A stretch of 64,000 bases of DNA from Molossus alvarezi (GCA_037176705.1 CM073887.1:29267501-29331500), one strand, 5' to 3'. Shown: positions 22,661-36,056, counted from the first letter of the stretch. The notes: generated by a model from the sequence alone, not told the origin. A program made the numbers and translations.

Positions 22661-23455
22661 CAAAAGACACTTTACATATAATGGTAACAGGTTCCCTCAG
22701 CTTTTATTTATCTGGGAATGTCTTAATTTCTCCCTCACTTTAGAAAAACAGTTTTTCTAGATGTAAGGTTCTTTGTTGACAGTTTTCTTCTTCTAGCACT
22801 CTACATCAATCAGCCAGTTACGTCTGACTTCCAAAATTTCTAATGCACAGTCTGCTCATAATCTTACTGAGGATCCCTTGTATGTGATGGGTCACACTGT
22901 CTTGCTGCTTTTAAGATTCTCATTTCCTTTTACCCTTTAAAAGCTGATTATAATGTATCTTCATGTGGGTATCTCTGAGTTTACCTCTCTTTGATTATTC
23001 ATTGAACTTGCTGCAGGTTTATATTCATGTCTGTCATCAAAGTAGCTAGTTTCTAGACGTTATTTTTTCAAATATTTTCATGGCCCCTTTTCTCCTCCTC
23101 CTCCTCCTCCTCCTCCTCCTCCTCCTCCTCCTCCTCCTCCTCCTTCTCCTCCTTGTCCTTGTCCTCCTCATCCTCCTCCTTCATCTACTACAATTTATGT
23201 ATGATCACCTGATGGTGGCCCGCAGGATCCCAAGGCTATGCTCACTACATCTCTCTACTCTCTTTCTGGTCCCAAACTCAGTGTTTTCCATTGTCCTAAC
23301 TTCAACTGTATTTATTCTTTTTTGTTTTAGTTATTATAATTTTATGCTTGAGAATCTCTTTTTGGTTCTCTAAGTTTTCTATCTTTTGGGGTTTTTTTTT
23401 TTTCATTTTGCTCATACATCATTTTCTTTCATTTCTCTACTTTTTCTGTAGTTTT
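22661..23455 (-). mobile_element. Old antisense L1 ORF1-region fragment
   Basis: Antisense ORF1 landmarks: 'gaatgtcttaatttctccctcac', 'ggttctttgttgacagttttcttctt', 'cttactgaggatcccttgtatgtgatggg', 'gattataatgtatcttcatgtgggtatc' and, beyond the TCC repeat, 'gatggtggcccgcaggatccc'. It is an ancient, closed-frame copy. The TCC microsatellite sits inside it. Confidence 0.65.
23092..23185 (+). repeat. (TCC)n microsatellite
   Basis: About 25-30 CTC/TCC units, becoming imperfect (tccttg) at the right. In one frame it reads as a long run of leucines, but this is a repeat artefact within a dead L1 fragment. Confidence 0.97.
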
Positions 23456-23467
23456 TAAGCAACTTTT

Positions 23468-23653
23468 ATTTATTTACTTACTTTTGTTATAGATGGTTCT
23501 TCGCTCCCCCCAGACACCCTCCTCGATCCCTCCCCCCACCTCACAGCATTGATGTCTATGTCCATTGTTATGCTTGTCTGCATATAAGTTTTTTGGTTTA
23601 TCTCTTCACTCCTGCCCCCCCCCCCCACCTCCTCTGAAGTTTGTCAGTCTAAA
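23468..23653 (-). mobile_element. Short 5'-truncated bat-type L1 insertion, antisense
   Basis: Only the last ~185 bp of a bat-type L1 3' UTR are present ('attgatgtctatgtccattgtta', 'gcatataagttttttggtttatctctt', C-rich run). The flanking repeat taagcaactttt (23456-23467) versus taagcaattttt (23655-23666) looks like its TSD, indicating a severely 5'-truncated insertion into the older L1 fragment. Confidence 0.78.
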
Positions 23654-23905
23654 TTAAGCAATTTTTAAAACAGGTGGTTATTTTCTGGGCTAACTTTTGA
23701 AAGAGGTTTGCAAGTATGGTCAGCCTGCACTCCTATTTATGCATAGAAAGAATGCAGAGAAAATATGTTCTAGACACCAAATGATTTCCAGCTGAGATTA
23801 TTCTAAATTGTATCCAAGAGGATCGCCAGGAGTGACAGCGAGGCCCTAATGGTCTCAGGATGGAGTAGATTACCAAAGATGTGATCACTGAAATGGTGCA
23901 GGAGG

Positions 23906-24124
23906 CCCTGGCTGCTTTGGCTCAGAGGTTAGAGCGTCGGCCCACAGACCAGAGAGTCCCAGGCTCAGTTCCACTCAGGGCACATATGTCGGTTGCAGTT
24001 TGTCCCTGGCCTGGTTGGGGTTGTGTGAGTGGTGGCCTCTCACATAGATGTTTTTCTCTCTCTTTCCCTCCTGCTCTATCTGAAGATAAGTGCAAAAATT
24101 TCCTTGGGTGAGGGGAAAAAAGAT
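23906..24124 (+). mobile_element. VES-type SINE (lineage 2)
   Basis: Head 'ccctggctgctttggctcag', B-box-like 'ggctcagttcc' and the segment 'cggttgcagtttgtccctggcc'. The tail follows a 'tccttgggtgagggg' hairpin remnant. The perfect 13-bp TSD atggtgcaggagg lies at 23893-23905 and 24125-24137. Confidence 0.95.
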
Positions 24125-24161
24125 ATGGTGCAGGAGGCCAGAAAAAAATTTTAAAAAAATA

Positions 24162-24378
24162 TCCAGAGGTGTGGTTCAGTGGTTGAGCCTTGACCCATGC
24201 ACCAAGAGGTCACTGGTTTGATTCCCAATTCCCAGTCAGGACACATGCCCAGGTTGTGGGCCAAATTCCTAGTGGGGGGCATGCAGAAGGTGGCCAATCA
24301 ATGTTCTCTCTCATTGATGTTTCTATCTCTCTCTCCTTCTCCCTTTCTCTCTCTCTAAAATCAATAAATAAAGAAATA
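24162..24378 (+). mobile_element. VES-type SINE (lineage 1)
   Basis: It starts only about 25 bp after the previous SINE's TSD. Head 'ccagaggtgtggttcagtgg', B-box-like 'ggtttgattccc', then 'gtggggggcatgcag' and a 'ctctaaaatcaataaataaa' tail. The A-rich flanks (attttaaaaaaat before, atttaaaaagaaat after) form a plausible low-complexity TSD. Confidence 0.9.
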
Positions 24379-24871
24379 AATTTAAAAAGAAATGGTTTCA
24401 AGAGACCAAACGAAAAGATATTGCTGACTTGATCTAAGAACAAGCCCCTAGAAAAAAATGTCAGTCAGATCTAAAGAATAAGCAGTAAATTTATGATAGT
24501 ATTGATTAGAACTTTTACTTTTAAAAATAAACTTAGTGTGTTAAATGGGATTGCCATATGCTTCTGCATCTTTAAATAACTGGAACTAGATATTTTGACT
24601 GTTAGAAGGTTCCAAAGGAAATTTATTTTGGAAATAACATAGTGAATTATTTATAAAATATAACTGATATGCTTATTCTTATGTGCATATCACAATGCAC
24701 ATTTTGCAGCATGAGTTATACTACTCTACAAAGTAGAAAAAAAATGAGAAAGATAATATGTAATTTGGGAATAAAATATTACCGTAAAATAGGTATATGT
24801 AGAGATCCTATATTGTACATTGCTTATCTTGGAAGAATATTATTGCATATAATCTTCAATACCTCAAAATA

Positions 24872-25060
24872 ACCCAGCTGGTGTGGCTCAGTGTTTGAGC
24901 GACCCATGCCCTAAGAGGTCACTGGTTCAATTCCCCGTCAGGGCACATGCCCAGGTTGGTGGGCCAAATTCCCAGTGAGGGGCAAGCAGGAGGCAGCCAA
25001 CTGATCTCTCTCATCAATGTTTCTATCTCTCTCTCTAAAATCTATAAAAAAAATTTTTTA
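24872..25060 (+). mobile_element. VES-type SINE (lineage 1)
   Basis: Head 'acccagctggtgtggctcagtg' with a short deletion before 'gcgacccatgcc', B box 'ggttcaattccc', CT-rich end and A-rich tail. The TSD aatacctcaaaata (24858-24871) / aataccccaaaata (25061-25074) has one mismatch. Confidence 0.94.
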
Positions 25061-25074
25061 AATACCCCAAAATA

Positions 25075-27425
25075 TCACTAGCTAAATTATGTGTAATATT
25101 TCATACATTATTGGGCCCTAAGGATTGTTTATACCATTTCCAGAGAAGAAACATCAACTATTTAGAGAAATAGGTACAAGTTGGAAAAGCTCTTTGGGTT
25201 TGGAAATTGTCAGTTTTCTTGAACTTTGTCCCTAAAGTCATCTTCTAAAATCTCCAAGCTCTATCAGAAAGTGATTATACTATCTTGCTGTTAAGATAAA
25301 TGATTCCTATCAACTTCAGTGAACTCTTACCTACCATTTATCTTGATTTCCACCTTTAATGTGCAGTGTACTCAACAAGCTTAAAATTGATCAAGGTTAC
25401 TAAATAAATAGTCTTTGGAGATGAGTGCTGGAGTGGACATCAGATTTTGACAAGGGGAAAATAAAGTACTACAGATTTCTGACAAGTGAATACTCTCCAA
25501 ATAAAATTCTCAGATGTGAAATGCTGGAAGGGTACTTCAACTGAAGATATCATTTTGATCTTAAGGTTGTTATTATTACCTTCAGTTGGCACAGCTCTTG
25601 AAGTATTACTATGCATCCACATCACAAGGAACACAAAAATATTAAACTGTAATGGGAAATTCAGCACTCTTTCTATACCATTTCTACTATAGCGCTCATT
25701 GTAATGTGCCTTCTTGTATAATTAGTTTCTGTCTTTTTTTTTTTTTCCTGTAGATTTAGAAGACTTAGTAGATTTATTCTGCTTAGCTAAGAAATATTGA
25801 GTGCTGAATGATTGTACCCAGGGAAAAAGAGATTTTATATATCTCTTGCCATATCACTTCTACAAGCACAAAGAAGGGTTGCTATGAATCAATCAATTTG
25901 AAGGTCATGCTATTGGGCTAAATGTTTGAGTATTAAAACTTTTAACAAGGCTAGACTGTCAGTGCTCCTGGGATTGGTATTGACTGCTTGCTTTTAATGG
26001 TCAAAACAGTAAAAACCAGCACTACTTATTTAGTAGACCAGGGTGATTTCTCTATGAAAAAAATATTTTATTCCCACTTTTAGCATCAAGTCAAAGGATT
26101 TCTGCTGTAATCTGAGAAGGTCTGTAGTGTAGTTCCAGCCTGCTCTGTGTTAGATATCAGGAACAAATTTTGCTATTTTTGTTGGTATTAAAGTTTGGTG
26201 CTGGATCCTCAACTAATAAGCTGTGACCTTGTTTGCTTTTCCATTGTTTATTTCCTTTTATTTGATGACAAATTGGGGGAGGAGGTGGCTGGACTAGCTT
26301 AGGTTTAGCATTCCTGCATTTCCTATCTCATTAATACTTCATAATATGTTATTAATGTAAAACTTCAATAACACCCTATCATTACTTGTATAAAATATTT
26401 TTATATGTATTGTTACCTCTTCTTCCTCCATAGCTAATGTGGGTTCTTTACTTTTCTTAGCTTTATTTTAAAGTATATCATTTTATGATTTTTATATAAA
26501 TTAGAAAATAACTATTCTATTGTACTAATTTACAAACCTCCATAACAACCACAGACCTAATCAAGGAGAAGGTGAACCATTTGTAAAACTTTGCCTATAC
26601 TTGGAGATGTTTGCTCCAGAATGTTTTCTTTTCATTTTTTTTTTTCCTCTTTGTGAGAATCTAATAAATTCAGCTCAACTGTTTAACACTTGTTTTTCTC
26701 CCCTGGGTCTCAGATCAATAATTCAGACAAATTGTCACAAACATAATTTTTTTATCACCTAAGGAAAAGTGAAAATATTCAAAGATAATAAGGATACAGG
26801 TTGTCATTGAATGGGAGTGTTTATTAATTTTTTAAAATTCCAGGTTGAGTAACAAGTACTTTACATAATCCAAGAAAACATTAAGGAAGACATATTTATT
26901 GTAGGATTCAGTAACTCCAGTCCATGATAGCTTAATGCTACTTAAGAGTTGGGCTGTGCATGAAATAAAAGTAAGAAAAGCCTTAAATATCAAAATATCT
27001 TAATAATTTGAACCCCACATATATCATAGTTTATTGCATATAATTTTCAATTAATAAATTTCAACTAAATATTAAATAGACATGAAAATAGATTGCAGGA
27101 AAAAAACATTATCAATATGCTTTACACACAATATAAAATAAGCTTGTTGAATTGTTTTGAAAGAAAAAAATGGCTATAAACTTCAAATACTGGAGTTTTT
27201 AGTTGAGCTAAAACATCACATATAATTCTCCCAGAATTCTTTGAATTATTTGCATAAACCCCTAGAGATGTTATTGTTTCCAAACTAAAAAATGAGAGAA
27301 TATTATAAAACAAAAAAATGTTATTCACTAGATTTCTTAGATTAAGATCTCCAAGATACAGCCTGTGAGGCAGAAATTTACTTGAAGTTGTTTTTTGGGG
27401 AGAGTGCTTTGGGAACAATATCTGT
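25075..27425. other. Unique AT-rich non-coding sequence
   Basis: About 2.3 kb with poly(T) runs at about 25734-25746 and 26635-26645. No element or gene could be supported. Confidence 0.5.
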
Positions 27426-27429
27426 ACAG

Positions 27430-29500
27430 GAATGAGAGAAGCAAGATTGGGCAGAAAACGTGAACTGCAATGCACCTGCAAGATGCCTCAGGTGGGCTCA
27501 GGAATGGGAACGGCCCTTCAGAGGTGTCTTGGAGAAAAGCATAGGAGCCAGGTTTTGTACTCTCACATCTACAAGTCTTTGGTTATCAGCTACCCGAACA
27601 CAGCACTTTTATCAAGGGAAGTTTCTGGTGAAAAGTTTAGCTGTGAGCCATGAGCAAACAAAATTTTCAGCAGCAGAATAAACTATGCAAACAAACAACA
27701 AACAACAACAACAACAACAGGGTTCCTTGTTCATAAATGGGGTGTTTGGGCAGCTTACCACAACATTCAGTACAGGTGATCCTTCAGGATTCTCATGTTG
27801 CTTTCTCCAAAGAAACTTAAAAAGGTAGGCTAGTGTGACAAAATTACGGTACATGCTACTGGAGGGGGCTTCAGGCCACAATTGATATTCAGTGTCTCAT
27901 CCCTGTCCTTACCATCTAGACTCCTTAACCCTTGGTTTAGTATGTCTGCCTGGCATAGTGACCCAGGCCCTCATTTGAAGCATCTGAATTACTGGTCATC
28001 ATGATGTTTCAGATGGTGACTGCAGCACTTATCCATGTTCGATCACAACTGGGAAAGGAGATGCCAAGAGATCACCGGCTTGAAAAGTGTATTGTTTCCT
28101 GTTGCCATTGAGTAACTTCAGCCTTCCTCACCATAATGATCTGAGTCAGTTACCCTTCCAGCTCTTCATTCTTTTTCTTGTCTGCTCACCTGTTGGCATA
28201 AGAATCCTGGAGTGAATAGGTGGCAGTCATAGCTTAGGGTTTAATAGGATGTTTTATGTGTTTCCAGGTGTAAGCAAGTGATCCTCCGCTAGATCCATGA
28301 TCTTTAGACATAAAGTTACTTTTATGGGCTACTGGAGTGATGTAACTGAGACTACTTTTGATTCCCGGTTTTGTGTATTCTACCTATTGGACACAAAGCA
28401 ATGATGATTATTATTGATTTAAAATGTATATTATAAGTTAAATAATGGAAACCCATAATTATGGTATTATAATCAGCTTCAAATTGGTTTCTTAGATACA
28501 CATCCATTCTCTATAAGGCTGACATATTCTATAAATACTCACATAATACTGTTGAAGAACATACAGGCAGAAAAGCCAAACATAGCTAGGAAAAAAAGAA
28601 GAAATATATGTGCATATATATCAATTCCAGTTAGGATAAAATGCTGGCAGTTTTAAGGTTAAAGCCTATTTGTCACAAAGAGGATGGTGGGCCACCTTGG
28701 GAGAAGATGTTCTAGTGACTACTCAGTGAACACTTGCTGATAGGTTGGACATTCAACTATGGCAGTAGCTAAAGTAGCCTTGGTGAGTGTGAACATATAC
28801 TATTGAGCTTACATATAGTTTTTATTCCTGTCACAATTTCTACTCCTTCCATGAGCTGTTTGTGGCAAGATTTTAGGGGTTGATGTCAAAGGCTGACAGA
28901 TTTCCACTGGCTGCTACTTAACTATCTAGTGTCTCGTATGCAGTGGATGGTCTCAGAAAGATAGAGAGATCTTCAGTCTTCAAGGTGGCAGTTTTCAGAT
29001 GGCATGACCTTGGTCTAGAACCCTAGACAAGTTTTCTATTGTGTCTTTTCTATAGCCACATGGTTTCTTTTTCCACTAGAGATTGTTGTAGTGATATAAG
29101 ATATGCTTGATCATATGGACCAAATGCCTAGCTGTTCTTGCTCTAAACTATCTAGACATGTTATAGTCTTTTTCTATTCTGACCCCAACTCAGATGTGAA
29201 AGTTTTCTGTGTCAGTTGGTGAATGGGATGCAGTATATTCACAACTTTAGAATACTTTGCCTTCAAATGCTGAAAAGGTCTATCAGACACTATGTTTCCT
29301 TCTAAATGTTGGGTTGGAAGATATGTAGTGATCAGTCTTTTACACTGGAAGGGATACATTGGCATGACCCTTATCATTAGACCCTGAAATGTTCTTGCTG
29401 ATATGATGGGATCTGAACTTCTAAACCTTCATAGATCTCAGCTCTGATAATCTGGAACACTTGTGCCTTACCAAGCACTTAAAATTGCTTGATGAAGCAT
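27430..29500 (-). other. Possible decayed ERVL-type internal region
   Basis: This block is noticeably less AT-rich than both flanks and lacks the signatures of L1, SINE or MIR. Phrases such as 'caagatgcctcaggtgggctcagg' and 'cacatctacaagtctttggttatc' recall antisense internal sequence of old ERVL/ERV3 elements, but I could not identify a protease, RT or integrase motif in any frame. Short broken frames occur (67 residues at 29174-29377, minus). An (AAC)n repeat lies at 27690-27719. The assignment is weak; it could be unique DNA. Confidence 0.3.
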
Positions 29501-29519
29501 TTTTCTCTTAAAAAAATAA

Positions 29520-32500
29520 ATTCCCAGGAAAGGACTAGAATGCATAAAAAACCAACAGTCTAAACAGCTGGAAGAGGAAAGGCTTTGGGACTAAAATGAT
29601 AAGAGGGTGTAAAAGCACAACATCCTTACACTAAGAGATATGGCAATAATAGGTTTGAGGAATGTGTGGAATATTTTTAAAAATTGTTTTTCATAATTCC
29701 TTATACCTGGTAAACCATTGTCATTTTCAGATTTAGGATGAAAAACGTTGATATAAAAAAATGCAATTCATTTGTTTGAAGCTAAAGAGAAGATTATGTC
29801 TGGATCCAAGACTGTGTAAAAAATAACTAGAAAGAAAATTGATTTGCTTAAGAAAAAAATGTGACATAGTAAGGGAATGAATTTAGAAATTTTATATTTT
29901 AAGTTTATATTTATTACATATTTAATTTAAATTTATCATTTATAAATATTATCTTTGAAGTTTATATCTATTACATATTTGAGCTACATTTACAATAATT
30001 TTAAAATATAATAGAACACCATTAAATATTAAAAATTAGAAAAGCTATGGTAAGATTTTTTGTTATAAAAGGTTGGCTGTCTATGCCATTTGGAAAAGTA
30101 TTTTATCAATTTATACACATAAAACTTATTTAAACCACCCCATTCATCTATGAGTTCTTTCCTGAACTATAAATTTCTTTAGGGCCAGCTTTATGTCAAA
30201 ATCATCACTATAGCCTTGCTGGCACATCCATTAAAGCCTTGTACTAAGAAATTTTTCACTGTTATATCTTGGATGAGTAAATAAATAAAATGTGTCATAT
30301 TTCCAAGTATCAAAAATCACAAGACAATCTCTGTCAAACATAAAAATGACTATATATAAATATATATGTATGGGTGTATATATATAAATATGTAATCTCA
30401 CAATAATAAAATATATATGCAACTTCTGAGAAATTATAGTTATCTAGCAGTATGTATTTTTAAATAGATTTGGACAATTAGGTAAAAAACTATACTTCAG
30501 GTCATTTTCAATTAAATTTAATTTTTAAAAAGCATGAACATTTTTTAAAGGAGGTATTTAAGTTGAAATTATATGCCCAGGAAATGTATTCTCAATTATC
30601 TGGATGACATAGACTTCTTTGCACATCAACCAGGTATTTTATTTTAAGCTTGAGAGTAGGACAGCATGTAGTGGAAGTATAATTCAAAATCAAGCTATGT
30701 TTTTAGGCACTACGATTCAGTGAATCATTTTTATGACAAAAATTATAATAAGCTAAGTGTGGTACAAAATCCATCTCTTTTAACAAGGGTAGAAGATGGT
30801 ATTAAATTACACCATCCTCATTATAGTCCTAAGTCAGTCACTTCACATTACTTTTTGCTCAGGTTGATATGTGCATTCATAGTCATTGCCAGACTTCCAT
30901 TACTACCTTCCCTTGTCATTTATTATTAGTGTAGGATAGAAAGGCCAAAAGAAAGCTAACGTGATAAAGAATATATAAAAGTAATATAGCAAGTAAAATG
31001 AAGTGTTGCAAGTAATATGCCTTGCATATTCTGCTACATTATAAATTAAAGGAAGAATATTATTTTTGCATTTGCTCCCTCTCTAAGGTTATTCTAACAC
31101 AACCCACATGGGAAGTATGCTAATGAGATATTATTAAACAATGTATGATCATGCACCAATTTATAAATGTGTAAAGTAAATTCAATGTAAGCTCCTTACC
31201 CCTGTCCCTTTCTCACAATTCATAGAGATGCCAAAAAGCATAGAACTGGGATTAAAGGCTTAGGTGAGGTTAGACTGTGGGGAATTTGAGCTGAGCCTAA
31301 ACCACTTTCCATTAGTGAGGTCCATTATCCCCAAAGCTATCACCTTTAGTTCATATAGCTTTCTAGTAAGAACAAAACTAATCCTTGAAAGGCTGGGATA
31401 GTGAAAGATTTTCTAAATATCTGGAAAAGTGTTAGAGTCCAGTTAACAGTGTAGGCTCTGGGAAATGGTCTATGTTATTTCAAGCATGATGTGTTAATCT
31501 GTTCTCCAAGTGATGGACAGCAAGTCCTCAAATGACCATTTAATGTTGTTTTGTTATAATATTGATGAGATGCCATAGGAACTTAACTGTTTATATCAGT
31601 TAGCTTATGGTAAAATTGGTTTTGTTATACATTGCTTCTCTATAGTTCCAAGAAGTTATTGACACTGTTAAGTGAAAACTTAATATACTCTGTTTTTTCT
31701 TATCTTTAGCTATCAAATCCATTGAGTCATCCTAATAATTGCGGTAAACCCAGCAAAATGATTTAAGGAAAAAATAAACTAAGATGATGAATTACATAGA
31801 TCCTCACTTTAGTGCTCATAAAAATACCCATTGTCTTTTTATTTAAAAATCAGTTATACCAGGGAAAACAAGGACAAGTAGCCAGACTAGGAATAAGATT
31901 GAATTGCCTCTACTATATTTAGACTCAGAAGCATTGGTTGTTTGCCTGAAGTTTGTAATGGTACTATGTATTAAAACAAAACAAAAATTAACCATAGTTT
32001 TTTAAATGAACGTATTACCTATTAAAGTGAAGACAGTTTGATCATGTTAGATATGTTTGCTCAGTTCTCAACATCCATTTGTTCCACCTATGTACCTTAC
32101 TGTATTGCAGAAACCGTAATACAAAAAACTACATTTCCAATAATCTAATCTTTTGCTAAATGTTTTAGATACAAATTAGGATTTAACAATTTATGAACTC
32201 AAAGGTTTGAGGTAGAAGGGAAGCTGTTACCATCTGACTGGTGTTTTGCTCTTTAATACAGTGTGGAAAGCCTGTGAGGACCTAGGTGTCCCCTATTTCG
32301 TCAACACCTGCATGGGATGAGTAAGAAACTTGCAGATTCAGTGGCAGCCTCCTGATACTGGCTTTCCTATCCCTAGATCAACAGCTTCAGCAATGGCCAC
32401 CTGCTTCTCACTCATCTAACCTCTCCAAAGGTTTTGTACAATTCCTGGATTATTTAGATTTCTGTTTAAAATGCCTAGATTAGTTTTAATTTTTGGAACA

Positions 32501-33037
32501 AAGCCTGGCTAATATAAGCAACTAAAAAATGTAGAATACAAATTCGTTTATTTCTGATGTCCAAAACAATCACAATTATTCTGCATAACAGTTACCTTTA
32601 CCTGTGGAACTGATAGAGGTACCAGGCATGTAAACAAAAAGGACAAAGTCTTTCTTTATTGTCCTAGTCTGATCATTTTCCAAATTCACAGCTCATGATT
32701 GATGTGCTCACTATGTAACCACTAAATCTAAAATTTATACACAAAATTATTAAGTGAACCATTGATAATCCCATGAGATCCAATCTCAGTTTCAGCAAAA
32801 TGAAAGAAAAAATTTAAAAAAAAAAAACTGCAGAGAAAAGAGTATTAAGGATGTACCACTGAAATTTTTTGTATTGGAAAAAACATGAAGTCAGTGATTA
32901 TAGTTGTTAATGCTAACATGAAACCAGAAACTACTTAGATTTTTTATTTGAAATGTTTGATTAACCTAAGAAAAATTCAGCAATTTTTAGAAAGAAAAAC
33001 AGGATTGTCAACGCTATTAAAAAAACATTGTAGAAAT

Positions 33038-33040
<3 letters not shown>
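29520..33040. other. Unique AT-rich sequence, possible L2 remnant
   Basis: Mostly featureless AT-rich DNA. At about 30130-30290, 'tgaactataaatttctttagggccagc' followed by 'gatgagtaaataaataaa' loosely resembles the 3' end of an L2 LINE. Confidence in that is low. No gene is visible. Confidence 0.4.

Positions 33041-33041
<1 letters not shown>

Positions 33042-33080
<39 letters not shown>
33042..33080. repeat. (CA)n microsatellite
   Basis: About 19-20 uninterrupted CA dinucleotides. Confidence 0.98.
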
Positions 33081-33083
<3 letters not shown>

Positions 33084-33384
33084 TTAGACACAAGCTGATT
33101 AAGAAGATACCATCTCAAAGTTTTCCAATAATTTGTTTTGTTTTGTTTTTTTTAAGGCATTAAAAAGCCATATGAGGTCTATGACCTATCAAACAAATGC
33201 TCTGTTCAGCAAATGATATGCATACTTTCTGCTCACAGTCCTTGGCCAGAAGCAGCACAGGGAAGTATCTAACAGGCAAGGAGGCCCTAAATCCTGTTCT
33301 TCCAAATGCCAGACTAGGCACCACCAGAAGTATTTGAAAGCATGCAACTTCCAAATGCATCAGGCACTCTGCAAAGCACTGAGT

Positions 33385-33590
33385 ATTTTCTTCTATCTGA
33401 AGTAGCCTCTAGAATTTACCTTAGTTTAGGTCTATTGATGATGAATTTTCTGTTTCTGTTTGTCTGAAAGATTTCACTGGAACGAGAATTCTGGGATGAT
33501 GGCTTACTTCCTTTTAGCATTTTGAAAGTATTATACACTGTTTTCTTCTCTTGAGAAGTCATATTCAAGCTGATTGTTTCCATTGAATTT
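33385..33590 (-). mobile_element. Old antisense L1 ORF1-region fragment
   Basis: Antisense ORF1 landmarks are present but diverged: 'gtttaggtctattgatgatgaa', 'tttgtttgtctgaaagatttc', 'cttttagcattttgaaagtattat' and 'cttctcttgagaagtcat'. They correspond to the region encoding the ORF1p C-terminal half. It is ancient. Confidence 0.55.
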
Positions 33591-34441
33591 TATTTTTCCA
33601 AGTTTATTATCTCAACCAAATTTAAATGATATAAAGCATACAGAGTGTATCTTTGCAGTGGAATTAAGTTGGAACCAGGAACAACAACAACAAAGTAGAA
33701 AATACTCAATACTTAGAAATTAAGCAGTACACTCCCATATTTTAAATTATATTTTGAAGTGCATTTTAATAAAAATATTTTGTGTCAGAACTTCACTGAT
33801 TTCGCTAAATAATGCTTAATGCAAATATAATCTCTTAAAACATATAACAAAAAACAAGATGGAAAAATGAATGAAATAAGCATTCTTAAGAATTTAGAAA
33901 AATAAATAGCAAATTAAAAGTGTAGAAAGAATGAAATGATAAAGTAGAAGAAATTAATAAAATAAATAAACATACTACAGAGAGTAATTAAACCAAAATT
34001 GGTTTTTGAGACTAATAAAATTGATGTAGAAACAAATCAAGAAATGTATAGAGAAGATATATATAAACTAATATTGTATGAGCAATATTAGCATTTAAAA
34101 GGTTGACACTACTATAGAAACTATAGCTATTATAATGTTAATAAAATAGTTCTGTAAACAACACTGTGGGATAAATTTGAGCAATATGAATGCAATGAAT
34201 ACAGTCCTAGAAGAATTGTAGCTAAAACTGACACACTAAAAATAAAGACATTGAATACGCACACACACATGCACCTACACAAACGTCTGCACTCCTGCAA
34301 TCCATAATTTCTTCCAATGAAAGCTCACCATGGTGAATGCAACTTGGCATCATAATATTACTTGAGGTAAAGGGAGCATAGGCAAGTGCTGCAAGTCCTA
34401 ATCACCACCCACCTTGTTTAAGAAGAAAGTTCATTTTCAAA

Positions 34442-34682
34442 ATTAAATTTATTAGGTGACATTAATTTTTAAGATTATATGGGAGTCAAGTGTATATTTC
34501 TAAGCTGCATGACCTGTATATTGCATATTCTGCCCGCCACCCAAAGTCAAATCATCTTCCATCACCGTATATTTGACCCTCTTTACTACCACTCTCCAAA
34601 CCCTTCCCTCTGGTAACTATTGTTTGTGTCTATGAGTTTCAGTTTTCAATCAAACACATGAGTAAAATCATATGGTTCCAAT
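34442..34682 (-). mobile_element. Old L1 3' end fragment, antisense
   Basis: The complement of an L1 3' UTR: 'aaatttattaggtgacatta', 'caagtgtatatttctaagctgcatgacctgtatattgcat', 'cacccaaagtcaaatcatcttccatcaccgta' and 'tttgtgtctatgagttt'. Landmarks match Laurasiatherian L1MA-like 3' ends. The 5' truncation point is near 34682. Confidence 0.75.
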
Positions 34683-35767
34683 AAATTTAATTAAAAAATC
34701 AAAATAAAACCAATCCATAACACAGACAAAAATTTTAAATAAGTTTGGAGAAATGCAATGGAGATATAGAATCAATAAGTTATTGGATTTAGGCACAGTT
34801 AACTTTATCTCTAAGAAATTTCTTTTAAAAACTGCAGAAAGGATACTTGTAAACTAAGTCCACCAGTGTATTAACAATATCAATCACTAAATTCAAGAAT
34901 AAATTTTATTTGAACCAGTTAAAAAAAAAGAATAAAGTTCAAATCCACGTAAAGACAAAGTTGGGCAACATGCTAGTCTAAGTTCTTACATGAGTTGGTT
35001 ATTTTATTTACCTGTACATTATAGGGCAGGGGTAAATGAATTTTATCATTCACTGCACTTGAGGGTAGCTTGCTAAAAATTTCCATTAAACATTTCTTCT
35101 CAAGGACCTAACAAACTGTGCATCTTTGTAACTATGAGGAGATTTGGGGTAGACAATACTTCAAATTTAATAAAGGCATAAAACAAAGAATCCATCTTAA
35201 TAACTCATTTAAAAGAGAACCACCTAAAGGTTTATATGGAGAAAGTTTAAAAGTAAATATTTTTCATCAAATTTATAATAAAGGAAAATAGAAAGATAAA
35301 AAAACAATTATATATATTATATTTTCCTTTATAAAAAACTTTAGTTCCCATTTCATTTTCATGATTTTGGGTTGACTGCCTTATTTATTTAGTGCTTCCG
35401 CTTTAAAGAAAAAAATAGCATATATTGCATCTAGGAATTTCTTACTTCATATTGATATATGTAAATTTTATAAGGTGGTATGTAGTATTTTCATTCGCAT
35501 TACTTTTTATTGTTTCTCTTTTTTTAATTTAAAAATTTCAAAAGAAATATATCACGTTATTTAAAGCTTAAAATGTATATCCATTTATTAATTCAGCATA
35601 CCTTTGGTGAGAGTTTAATATTGCTAAATAAAATAAGAAATTAACATAGTTCTAAATAATCAGAAATTTGCAGAATATAAGAAAGACTAATAAAATTATA
35701 AATCACCAGTAATAACAGAAAAATATTTAAAACAACTTAAAATTCAAATTTTATGGAAATGCTTTTT
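34683..35767. other. Unique AT-rich sequence
   Basis: About 1.1 kb of AT-rich DNA leading up to the L1 insertion site. No element or gene is supported. Confidence 0.5.
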
Positions 35768-35781
35768 ACTCATCATTATTT
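35768..35781. repeat. Left copy of 14-bp direct repeat (TSD) of the L1/SINE composite
   Basis: actcatcattattt matches 41859-41872 exactly. The pair encloses both the L1 and the SINE abutting its 5' end. Confidence 0.9.
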
Positions 35782-36056
35782 ATTTATTTATTTATTTTTT
35801 CTTTTTTTTTATGAATTTTTTACTTATTTTATGTTACAGATATTTTACCTTTTTACCCCATTGGCACCCCCCACCACACCTCCGCCCCGTCCCCGGCTTA
35901 GTTGTCCATGTCCATTGGTCATGCATACATGCATATAAGTTCTGTGGTTTATCTCTTCCCAACCCCCCACCCCCCACCCCCTCTCATGAGGGATGTCAGT
36001 CTGTGCCCTACTTCCCTGTTTCTGGTTCTACTGTATTCCTCAGACTGTTATGTTCA

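Noticed and set aside
23080..23373. 97-residue frame beginning with a long run of leucines (looks like a signal peptide or membrane protein)
   Set aside because: It is the translation of a (TCC)n microsatellite inside an old L1 fragment; no conserved protein follows.
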